Shown here piece after piece: positions 47,920-57,658 of a stretch of 64,000 nt of DNA. A model generated the notes under the pieces. The model was not told the DNA's origin and did not search any database. It saw nothing but the letters and a program-made list of their open reading frames with translations. Numbering within the stretch: position 1 is the stretch's first letter; each line of letters opens with the position of its first letter. The DNA lies in contig NC_079205.1 in NCBI RefSeq assembly GCF_026745355.1, forward strand, positions 45,803,558 through 45,867,557. The letters are read 5' to 3'. A program made the position numbers and the translations under genes. The DNA is from Beta vulgaris subsp. vulgaris. Its lineage: Eukaryota; Streptophyta; Magnoliopsida; Caryophyllales; Amaranthaceae.

Positions 47920-50453
47920 ATGTCAAGTGATTCACATTCACCTAATTCTAACAAGTCCAAGGCTAAGGAAAAACAACCCGATCTTCGACAATTTCTCTTT
48001 AGAAGAATGAAATCCCAAGAAACTTCTTTCGCCCGCTCATAGTAAAACACCTCAAAATGAATCTCCTTCATTTGTCTCTTCTCAAACTCATGATGTTGGT
48101 ATGGATGTTGGTGGTTCAAATACTAGTAATGTACCATTAGAGGAGGAGGAGGAGGAGGAGGAGGAGGAGGAGGAGGAAGAATTAGTATATGATGTTGAAT
48201 TACTTTGTCATGATCCGGGAAAAAGAATGAACATAATGAGTTATCCCTCAAATCAAAGAAATGCGGTGAGGAGAGCTTATATTCTTTAAAAACCGTTTCA
48301 GCCAGAAACTCATGCCTTTCCTTAAAGATCTATTTCCGGTTTACGCCGTTTTAGTGTTAATTGGTTCAAGAAATAGGATTGGCTTGAATATAGCATTGAT
48401 AAAGATGCCGCATTTTGCTTTGTGTGCTTCTTGTTCAAGAATGATGTCGAAATTAAAATGGGGGGGGGGGGTGATGCATTTGTTGATGGAGGGTTTAGGG
48501 CATGGAATAAATCGGAAATATTTGAGAAACATGTTGGTGGAATAAAAAGTGCTCATAATCTTGCTTATGAAAAGTATGTGAATTTAAGAGATGGAAAAAA
48601 AGACTTCAATTGTGAATGTGTTTGACAATGCAAGTGAGGTGACAAAAGGGAATATCATATTCGTTTGAAAGCATCTTTGAGTTGTTTGCGATTTCTTTTG
48701 CGCCAAGGGTTGGCATTTCGTTGGCATGATGAAAGTGACGAGTCTTATAATAAGGGTAATTTTCTTGAGCTTTTGAGGTGGTTAGATTGAGGAAGTGAAA
48801 AAACGTACATTAGAAAATGCTCCAAAAAATCGTCAAATGACTTCTCCTCCGATTCAAAAAGACATTATTACTTGTTGTGCAAAAGAAACCACTAAATGCA
48901 TAATAGAAGAGCTTGGTGATGATTATTTTGCTATATTGGCCGATGAATCAAGTGATGTGTCTCAAAAAGAACAACTTGCTCTTCTTTTGCGTTTTGTTCA
49001 TTGTGATAGTAGTAAGATTATGGAGAGATTTTCGGGTATTGTTCATGTTAGCAATACTACCGCTTTGTCTCTTCAAAATGCCATTGTGTCTTTACTTGTG
49101 GAGCATTCATCGAGTCCGTCTATGATAGGAGGACAAGGTTATGATGGTGCTAGAAACATGAGAGGTGAAGTAAATGGTCTTAAGACTTCGATCATGAACG
49201 ATACTCCGAGAGCCTACTACATACATTGTTTTGCTCATCAACTCCAACTTATACTAGTAGCCGTTGCTAAAAAAAAATGATACTTGTGGTTGGTTATTTG
49301 AGATACTTGCAAACTTGTTAAATGTGATTGGGGTTTCTTGTAAAAGAAGGGACATGCTTCGACAAAGCCAAGCTCAACAAGTGGCTCAAGCATTAGAGGT
49401 CGGGGAAATTGATAGTGGAATGGGGTTGAATCAAGAACTTGGTTTGAAAAGGCCCGGAGATACGCGTTGGGGGTCTCATTTCAAGTGTCTTTTAAATATC
49501 ATCAACTTGTTTCCTTCTATTGTTGAGGTACTTGTGTATATTGGAAAACATGGTTCGTCGGAAGACAAGTTCAAAGCTCAAATTGTTTTAGGATCATTGG
49601 AGTCATTTGATTTTATTTTTATGGCTCATTTGATGTTCATTATAGCAACACACAAATGATTTGTGTGTTGCTTTGCAAAGAAAGGAGCAAGATATTGTGA
49701 ATGCCATGGGACTTGTTGATTCCACAAAAAATGTGTTGCGAAAAATGAGGGAACAAGGATGGGAGACACTCTTACACGTACAAAATTACTTCATTTTCAA
49801 CTAAGCACAAAGTTGAAGTACCTAACATGGATGCTCTTTATGTTCCCCAAGGAAGATCACGACGTTTTGTTGAACAAGCAACGAATCTACATCATTTTCG
49901 ACTTGGAATTTTTTTGGAAGTGATTGATTTGCATCTTCAAGAACTTGATAATCGATTTAATGAAAGGAACATGGAGCTACTTACATTCATGGCTTGCCTA
50001 AGTCCCAAAGGTAATTTCTCCTCCTTTGACAAAGAAAATATTCTCAAACTAGCCTCTTTTTATCCCGAAGAATTTTCTAGTGTTGATGTGATGACTCTTG
50101 AACTTCAACTTGATGTATTCATGGATAATATGCTAAGTGATGAAAGATTTTGTGGTTTGCAAGATCTTAATTCTCTTTCCATGATGCTTGTTAAAACAAA
50201 GAGGCATGAGAATTTTCCACTTGTATATTTTCTCATCAAGTTGATGTTGATTCTTCTCGTTGCTACGACGAGTGTTGAAAGGGTGTTTTCCGCAATGACA
50301 TGTGTCAAAATTAAGTTGCGAAATAGCATGGGAGATCAATTTATGAATGATTGTTTGGTAACTTTTATTGAGAAGGAGGTGTTCTTACAAGTTCCCGATG
50401 AAAAAATCATTGATCACTTTCAAAATATGAAGACCCACAGGATGAATTTGTAA
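47920..50453 (+). pseudogene. hAT transposase (DUF4371 / hAT dimerisation type), frameshifted
   Basis: The first ATG at 47920 opens a Ser/Lys-rich N-terminus, followed by a poly-Glu tract (GAG repeat, 48139-48176). A TTF-type zinc-finger region follows, with the GGGDAFVDGGFRAWNKSE block (48462-48520). The RNase H-like DUF4371 core is at 48795-49280 (ILADESSDVSQKEQ holds the first catalytic Asp; GQGYDGARNMRGEVNG). RPGDTRWGSH is at about 49450 and the C-terminal dimerisation motif ATTSVERVFSAM at 50260-50300, ending at 50453. This is the ZMYM1/TTF-like plant hAT group. Visible breaks: near 48040, 48288, 48625-48780, 49270 and 49660-49800. Similarity is strong throughout, so inactivation is not very old. 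Confidence 0.88.
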
Positions 50454-51880
50454 TCTTTATTTTTAGTTTAATTTTTTTTTTTGTCATTTTTCTTAGGTTA
50501 GAAGACTAAGCATTTTGGAATTTTGAATGTAAAACATTAAATATTAAACAATTTGTGCTGTATTGTTCTTTTTACATATTTTTTTCTCAATGTTTGACGG
50601 TCGAATTTTGTCCCCCCCACTTTGAGAATCCTGGCTCCACCACTGTTAGAGCATGTATGTTAGACTGTGAATTGGAGGATATAAATGCTCAAGAAATTTT
50701 TATACATAGAATAATAAACAATTAGGTAGGTGGAGGGTCTTCTCTAAATTAGATAAAGTGATGGTTAATGCAAGTTGGCAAGATCACTTTAGATCTGCAG
50801 AGGCATGTTTCTAAAATGAAGGTGAATTTGACCATTCACCTGCACTCATTATTGTATATCCAAGATAGAATTTGGGGGAAGCCATTCAGATATTACACTA
50901 TGTGGAAGTTAGCACCATAATGACGAAATTGAAGCTGGTTAAAGTTGCCTTGCTTGAAGGAACAGAACAACATTGGATTTTATGATATCCATGTAGCAGA
51001 ATTGAATGCCTATCATGCAATGATGGAGGCCTAGAAATTGATGCATATGTATCCTCAAATGAGAAATATGTCAATGAAGAGTTAGCAGTAGTGAAAGGGT
51101 ATACTCTAAAACATAAAGCCTATTTTGAATTCTTGAAACAAAAGGCGGAAATAGAGTGGGTGGTTAAGAATGAAGATGAATATACTTCACTATTTCATCA
51201 AAGTATTAAAGTTAGGAGGATTCAAAATCATACATAGAGTATATATGATGAAGATGGCAGATGGATGGACAACTCTACAATTGTCTTTGGAGCTTTTTTG
51301 GAGTATCATTCCAAGCTACTAGCAGAACAACTTCTAGATCCCTTATGCTCACTCAAGTAATACATTGTAGTCCTTTGGTGAAAGATACACATATAGTTAT
51401 CTTGGATGCACATTATACAACAAAAGAGACTAGAAGTGCACTATTTTCTAAACCAAGGAGTAAATCACCAAGTCCAGAAGGATTTGGTTATTACTTCTAT
51501 AGAGATGCATGGGGTGTTGTTGGCACTGATATCATTGATGTTGTGAAGGATGTTTTACAGAGTGGAAATCTATTGGAGGAAGTGAACACAACAATCATTA
51601 CCTTGATTTCCAAGGTGAAATATCGCAAGAATAAATGTGACACAATTTAGGCTTATTTCTTGCTGCAAAAAAATATACAAGTGTGCACTAAATTATTGTG
51701 TAATATACTCAAGCAAATTCTCTTTGATTTAATCATAGAAATTCAAGGAGGTTTTGTGCACGGGAGACACATAGTGCATAACATCATGGTTATACAGAAC
51801 ATTGTCAAACATTATGAAAGGAAAACAATTTCTCCAAGTCGCCTTTTAAAGATTGATCTTCAAAAGGCATATGACACAGT

Positions 51881-51981
51881 CACTAGTAGAGAAATGTCGA
51901 TTTGCGTCAGACCTGGGACCCCTATTTGCGTCGGACTTGGGTCCGACGGCACAGGTCTCGACGCAAATGACCTATAAATGA
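51881..51981 (+). mobile_element. CACTA transposon end fragment
   Basis: CACTAGTAGAGAAAT starts right after the reverse transcriptase motif KAYDTV. The next hundred bases hold inverted and direct copies of TTTGCGTCGGAC / GACGCAAAT words, as in the subterminal region of En/Spm (CACTA) elements. There is no second terminus, and LINE sequence (LQLGFPKDF) resumes at about 51982, so only one end remains or the rest was deleted. Confidence 0.6.
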
Positions 51982-52083
51982 TTTGCAACTAGGCTTCCCT
52001 AAAGATTTTCGAGAGAAATATTGTTTTCGAAATTGGGAATTTTCGAGAGAAATATTGTTGCAACTAGGCTTCCCTAAAGATTC
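51982..52083 (+). repeat. 77-bp local duplication next to the CACTA fragment
   Basis: TTGCAACTAGGCTTCCCTAAAG occurs at 51982 and again at 52059; TTTTCGAGAGAAATATTGTT also occurs twice between them. This partial tandem duplication of LINE sequence abuts the CACTA remnant and may be a repair scar of its excision. Confidence 0.7.
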
Positions 52084-53675
52084 CTATCTTTGGTGATGGA
52101 GTGTATAACCACTCTAATGTTCTCTTTAGTCATAAATGGCTCCATGAAAGGGATTTTAAGCAAAGACAGGGTTGAGATAAGGTAATTCTATGTCTCCCCT
52201 ACTCTTTGTAATCTACATGAAATACTTGTCAAGAGTGCTGCTCAAAATTATTGAGATAAATTAATTCAAGCTTCATCCTAGATGCAAGAAACTAAAATTG
52301 ACTCATATGTGTTTTGCTGATGATTTTATTCTTTGTTGCAAAGGAGAATATTCTTCCATTTATCTGCTACTAGGCACTTTCAAGCTATTCTCAAACACCT
52401 CAAGGTTGAAGGCAAATATTTAGAAATATGCCATGCATACATGTGGCATGAAGCACACGGAAGTACAAAGGATCATAGATGCTTTAAAATTTATAAGAAG
52501 CACACTACCATTTAAATATCTTGGAGTACCAATATGTTATAAGAGGATATCTTGAGCACAATGTGAAGTTTTGATAGAGAAAATGACTGCAAGAATAAGA
52601 GTGTGGAGCACAAGAAACTTATCTTATATGGCTAGAGCTCAACTGATTAACTTAGTACTAATCAGTTTACGTAGATATTGGGCTCAAGTATGTGTTTTAC
52701 CTAAAGAAGTTCTAAGAGAGGTGCTAAGATATGTAGATCATTTTCATGGAGTGGTCAACACTTTAGCCATAAACTGGGATATGTAGTATGGGAGCAAGTC
52801 CATCATGGCAAGAATGAATGTGGATTAGGATTTTAAGATGTGTTAATATGGAATATATCTTGCATGCATGGGGAAATATGTTTGGGCCATTTCTTCCAAA
52901 CAAGACAACTTTTGGATTATATGGGTATATCCAGTGTATATTAGAGGGGAAGATTGGTGGAGCTACACCCCCAAAATCAGGTGCCAGCTGGTACCGGGTG
53001 AAGATATGTGAAGTAAAAGAAAATTTGAAAGCATTTTATTCAAGTATTCTATATATTAAGGAAGATTATGGGAAGCTTATTGGAGATCATGTGAGGGTTC
53101 CCTGGGCTAAGGTTGTATGGAACAGGCTGAGCACGCCCAAGCACCGATTTATTCAGTGGTTGGCAATTCAGACCAAGTTCTACACCACGAAAAAACTGAT
53201 GCAGATACTATAAGTAACACTTCGATGTGCTTAATTTGTGGAACTCATGTTGAAGATTATAGACATTAGTTCTTTAATTGTATATTCAGCACTTGATGTT
53301 TGAGAGAGATTAAGAGTTGGCTGTGTATGAAAACATGCATTTTGAATTTGCAGCAACTATACAGATGGATTAGAAGGAGTACTAAATCAAAATTTTAGAA
53401 ACAAGTGCTATTAGCAGGGGTAGCAGTAGTTGTCTATCATATATGTATACAGAAGAGTAGGAACGTAAGTTTCTGGACATAATGTATTCTCATAGTAAGG
53501 TGTAGTGTTTACAGTATTAAGTTTGAGCTAGGCTTAGGATTAATGCAGTGTTACCTCAAAATATTTCAAGAATAAATCAATAATGGTTTATGAATATTTA
53601 AGTAGGGTAATAGTAGGTATACGAGCAATTGTAATAGATTTACATTATCTTTTGCTAAATATAGTCCAACCTAGT

Positions 53676-55380
53676 TCTTTGTTTGGCTTTGAGAATGGGT
53701 AGGTTGTATGGATGTCAATTGAATAAAACTTCTTATTTAGCAAAAAACAAAAAAGAACACATTTCTTTAGGCAAGTATTTTGGTTGTCCTATTATTGACG
53801 AGAGAATCACTAAGTTGAGTTTTGGTGATGTACTGGTAAGTCTCAAAAACAACTTACCAAATGAAAAGCTAATTCTCTTTCTCAAGCTGGGAGAGTTGTT
53901 CTTATCCAGTCAAATTTGTCAGCTAACTATAGTTTTGAAATGCAAAGTTTTTCACTTCTGTCCTCTATTATGCAAGATCTTGATAAAACTAACATGAATA
54001 TTTTATGGAATAAGGATATTGCTGCTGCAAATCTTATAAGGTGGAATAGAATCTGGAAGCCGAAGTGTTTTAGGGGGCTTGGATTTAGAAAGGCTCAGGT
54101 GTCTAATATGGCTCTTCAGATGAAGTTTTTGTGGACAATTATTTTAGAAGCGTTAAATGTTTAGGTCATATGATTAAAAGTAAATACTTAAAAGAGGGGT
54201 CTCTTTGGTCTTATCCCCTTCCTCTAATACTTCCTGGCAGTGGAGAAAGTTGTTAGGTCTAAGAGACTATTTTAAAAGGGTCTTAGATGGCAGATTGGTG
54301 ATGGTTCTCTTATTTCTTTTTGGAATGATAATTGGTTTATCCTTTCCCAACTAGCGATATAGCTCCTATTTTCTGTTGGTCTAAAAGTTTATGATGTGTG
54401 AGTGAGTGCCTGTTGCCTGATAGAAATTGGGATATTGGTAAACTACATTCCTTGATTACGCATAATATTGTCCAGGATATTACTAGTACGTTTCTTATTA
54501 TATTACTAGTTCTCTTATTTCTTTTTGGAATGATAATTGGTTTATCCTTTCCTAATTAGTGATATAAGTCCTATTTTCTGTGGGTCTGAAAGTTTATGTG
54601 TGAGTGAGTGTTTATTGCCTAATAGAAATTTGGATGTTGGTAAACTACATCCCTTGTTTACGCCTAATATTGTCCAAGATATTCCTAATATGTTTATTTC
54701 AAACTCAATTATAAGGGATAAGTTGGTTTGAGGGCTTAATCCAGATGGAGATTATTCAATAAAATTTGGGGCTAAGCTTATTCAAGGCTGTGACATCACA
54801 CCAACTTCTAAAGTAGGCTTTTTATGGATTTAGGATCTCCATATTTCCCCCAAAATTAATTTTTTCTATGAAAAAATTATTTACACGACTCTCGTACTAA
54901 AGCAAGATTAAAAAATTGACAAGTCTTCCTTCCTCCCAAGAGTGTGTTTTGTGTAATTTTCATTCTGAGGATGCCTCTCACTGGTTGCTTGATTGTCTTT
55001 TTTCGAAGGATGTTGCTTCTTCTCTAAATCAATTGGATGGATGGCCGCTGATTCCTCAAGTTGATCTTAATTTATGTATGTGTAGTATCATTTATTTTTT
55101 CTTTGTTCTATTTGTATGTAATAAGGACCAAATTTATAAACTGTTTTTTATCTGGTGGCATATCTGGTTTACTCGTAACGGAGTTTGTTTCCATCAAGAA
55201 GGTGGGATCCCGTTTAAGACAATCTCCCTTGTCAAGAATTTTGCTAGGAATTGGCTTTATGCTTAGTGATGTGATTTACTCCTGAATGGTTTGCCTTCTT
55301 CTCTTGGTAGCTCTAGAAAGGAGGTGAAGGGTGGTAAAAATAAAGAGGTGTGGTGGTCTCCTCCTCCTATAGAATATTAT
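53676..55380 (+). pseudogene. LINE family B (copy 1 continued): reverse transcriptase C-terminus and zf-RVT
   Basis: Frames encode NKTSYLAKNKKEHISLGKYF, GCPIIDERITKLSFGD, ANYSFEMQSFSLLSSIMQDL, IWKPKCFRGLGFRKAQVSNM (53710-54130), and then a zf-RVT zinc finger, CVLCNFHSEDASHWLLDC (about 54945-54998), and IWWHIWFTRNGVCFHQEG. This is the distal part of a family-B ORF2, on the plus strand like the pieces at 20810-22403 and 46333-46880. It stops near WWSPPPIEYY (55350-55378), before the RNase H. It contains a 205-bp tandem duplication. Stops and frameshifts are numerous. Confidence 0.8.
54304..54713 (+). repeat. 205-bp tandem duplication within the LINE
   Basis: GTTCTCTTATTTCTTTTTGG begins at 54304 and again at 54509. 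The two copies cover the same coding block (NDNWFI ... SECLLPNRN) with roughly a tenth of positions changed, so the duplication is old relative to most events here. Confidence 0.85.
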
Positions 55381-55660
55381 ATAAGTAAAAATATATTCAT
55401 GTGTAGTCTCGTTAGGTACGTTTTAATGTGTAGATTTATAATATCCAATTTTATAATTATTACTTTAAGAGATATTCACGATCAAAGTAACACCTTGAAA
55501 ACCGTGCAAAAGCAAAAGTAACAAGTAAATAAAGACAGGGGTAGTAAGTAATTAATAAGGTACTTCAAAAACAAGGTACTTCTTCCATTCTTTACTTCGA
55601 CCATTCACTCTTAACATGTTTGCCAACACACAAATTTGAGAAATTATATCTTTAATTAAG
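55381..55660. other. Intergenic, nothing recognised
   Basis: AT-rich sequence between the LINE remnant and the MITE cluster. No coding or repeat structure was identified. Confidence 0.4.
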
Positions 55661-55957
55661 TACTCCCATTCCGTCCCTAAACAGAGTGTCCATTTTTTCA
55701 TTTGTGTTTGTCCCAAATATATTCCCATTTTCTTATTTGGTATGGGTCCACCAATTAAAATATTTTTTTGCTTTCAATTTTTATAATATAACCTACTTTC
55801 ACGTATGGCCTACGATCTCTCTCCTTAATAAACAATTCATAAAAAATATACCAATTTTTATATTTAATTATGATTTAAAACAACTAAGGTCCAACACATG
55901 ATTTCTTTTTAATAATTTTGCCCAAAGAAATGGATCTATTTAAGGAAGGTGAGAGTA
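55661..55957. mobile_element. Stowaway MITE 1
   Basis: Starts TACTCCCATTCCGTCCCTAA and ends TTAAGGAAGGTGAGAGTA, an imperfect inverted pair of the CTCCCTCCGTCCC type, with TA at both edges. Length about 297 bp. No coding content. Confidence 0.6.
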
Positions 55958-56284
55958 TATCTAAAATTATAAAAAGTTGATATTTTGAAAATATATGACG
56001 AGAGAATCCAACAAGATCTCAAATGACTTTATTGGAATATTCATGTTCCTAATTGGAATCTTTGCACTATTTGACATAATATAAAATCTTCTAAAATTGC
56101 TCAATATATAAGAAAAATATAATTATGTGGGGTCTCAATTAGTTATTTGATAATATAAATTTTTACAAATACGTACAAATATTTATAGTTAAAAGATATA
56201 CATTGGCAAATGTGCAAAGTCAAATCAGGAACATCAATGAAAAAAACGGAGGGAGTGCTCTTTAGGAGCAGTTTTGTCATATAT
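55958..56284. mobile_element. Right-end part of another Stowaway-like element
   Basis: Ends AAAAAAACGGAGGGAGTGCTC (about 56244), the typical right terminus. The interior has GACGAGAGAATCCAACAAG and TGGGGTCTCAATTAG words found in large Stowaway-type elements. No left terminus is visible, so it is truncated or its left end was lost next to MITE 1. Confidence 0.4.
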
Positions 56285-56633
56285 TACTCCCTCCGTCCCA
56301 AAATAAGTTCACATTTTCTTTTTAGGTGTCCTAAAATATAATTTTCGTTTCTATATTTAGTTTCACATTTTTCTGTAATTTGTCTAGAAAAACTGTGTCC
56401 CCAATATTTATTTGCTTCTTGAATTTTATTTTTTTGCTTTGTTTATTCAACCCAAGTGTTACAATTAATGCTCTTTCACCAATTATTTTCCATTATCTCT
56501 TCTAAAATCATTTTTCCCATACAACATTTATTTAAATAAATAAAAAATCTTTACTACCCCTTTTAGATTTTACTTACCTTGATTTCCGTGCAAAAATAAA
56601 AATAAAAACTATATTTTAAAACGGAGGGGAATA
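56285..56633. mobile_element. Stowaway MITE 2
   Basis: Starts TACTCCCTCCGTCCCAAAAT and ends ATTTTAAAACGGAGGGGAATA; the ends are inverted over about 12 bases and flanked by TA. Tc1/mariner-derived, non-autonomous. Confidence 0.7.
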
Positions 56634-56638
56634 TTTTA

Positions 56639-56958
56639 TACTCCCTCCATTTTCTAAAGATCTTCCCTCTTTCCGTTTAAATGCGTTTCCAAAAGATCTT
56701 CCCTCTTTTACTTTATTCCTTATTTGGAATTTTTTTTTCCTCTTTTTACCTTCTCATGTCCCTATCATATGGTCCACCATTATATTATTAATTCAATTTT
56801 GCTTCCTTTCTCTCTCCTACTTTAACCTGCCTCTTTTTATTTGTTTATTTATCTTAACTCCTTTCTCTCTCATACTTTATCCACCCCACACAAAATTAAT
56901 TCTCATTGGTATTTGTAGTAACAGTAACAAGGAAGATCTTTAGGAAACGGAGGTAGTA
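56639..56958. mobile_element. Stowaway MITE 3
   Basis: Left TACTCCCTCCATTTTCTAAA and right TTTAGGAAACGGAGGTAGTA are inverted, and AGATCTTCC near the left pairs with GGAAGATCT near the right. TA on both sides. It lies only six bases from MITE 2. Confidence 0.75.
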
Positions 56959-57658
56959 TATGTAAGAGAATCCTTCTTAAGTAACTCTTTTCTAGCTCAA
57001 TTCTATAATTTTTGCTTTAGTACAATGAAAATATTCAGCAGTCTTATAAATATTGGTGAAGATCACAATGCTGAAAAAATAAATGCGGGAAAATGTATTT
57101 ATCAATCCATTAGTGATTACATAGTTGATAGTTGCATGACTTTTACATAACACTGGAAATTAAAGTAGCCTAAACTTACTACCCAAATTTTCCTAGGAAC
57201 ATATGATAAACATGCATGACAATTGATGCCCCAAGAACTCTTTTACATGACAAGAAACTTTATAATTGTAAAATAATTTTGGACTGAAATACATCCACTC
57301 CTCACATGATATATAAGGATAGACCCAAAACAAAACAAATAAAATTTCAAATCCTTTGGTCACCAAACAAATAAGGCATACAGTACATCACTTAGCCTCA
57401 TAGTGACCAATACATAGTAGAACTATATATATAATCCCGGTACTTGCTATATCTTGAAATGGCGCATGAGCATATGCATGCATGATCATAAGACCATGTA
57501 GCTTAGCTTAAACGTTACATTTCTTGTTATCCATTTCTGCTTCATCATTCTTTCTCCTCTCTCTCTCTCTCTCTCTCTTTCCCTCTCTCCTCCTCTATTT
57601 TCATTTTTCTTGCTGTTTTATTCTTTGTCCTCTAGTTTGCACAGATTTATCAACGAAA
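56959..57658. other. Downstream region and 3' UTR side of the DUF1685 gene
   Basis: No coding frame. On the minus strand the bases just after the stop at 57659 contain AATAAA (57617-57622) as a possible polyadenylation signal, and a (GA)n microsatellite (plus strand CT run, about 57555-57590). Further down the DNA is plain AT-rich sequence. Confidence 0.5.

Larger units (their letters stand above)
47148..50645 (+). mobile_element. hAT transposon with TIRs and 8-bp target duplication
   Basis: The left TIR CAGTGGCGGAGCCAG and right TIR CTGGCTCCACCACTG are inverted with one mismatch, and inverted similarity extends through a TGTCCCCCCCACTTT word near both ends. The 8-bp duplication TTAGAGCA is perfect (47140-47147 and 50646-50653). 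The length is 3498 bp. It carries a transposase-type gene in decayed form. Removing it restores the LINE endonuclease frame on both sides. The element is complete in structure but cannot make an intact transposase. Confidence 0.93.
50646..53675 (+). pseudogene. LINE family A ORF2, second part: reverse transcriptase and zf-RVT
   Basis: It resumes after the hAT with CMLDCELEDINAQ and runs to linker blocks (LKHKAYFEFLKQKAEIEWVV, about 51100-51160; PSPEGFGYYFYRDAWGVVGT, 51470-51530). The reverse transcriptase follows: GGFVHGRHIVHNIMVIQNIV, LLKIDLQKAYDTV (51845-51880) and MCFADDFILCCKG (about 52305-52340) with the catalytic ADD. Then FKYLGVPICYKRIS and a zinc-finger end, SMCLICGTHVEDYRH (about 53222-53266). 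It ends with a LNLQQLYRWIRRSTKSK tail and 3' UTR. No RNase H domain, unlike family B. A CACTA-end fragment interrupts it at 51881. Many stops and frame changes. Confidence 0.85.

Noticed and set aside
48139..48180. Poly-Glu tract as a functional acidic domain
   Set aside because: It is a GAG microsatellite within a decayed transposase; length is probably unstable.
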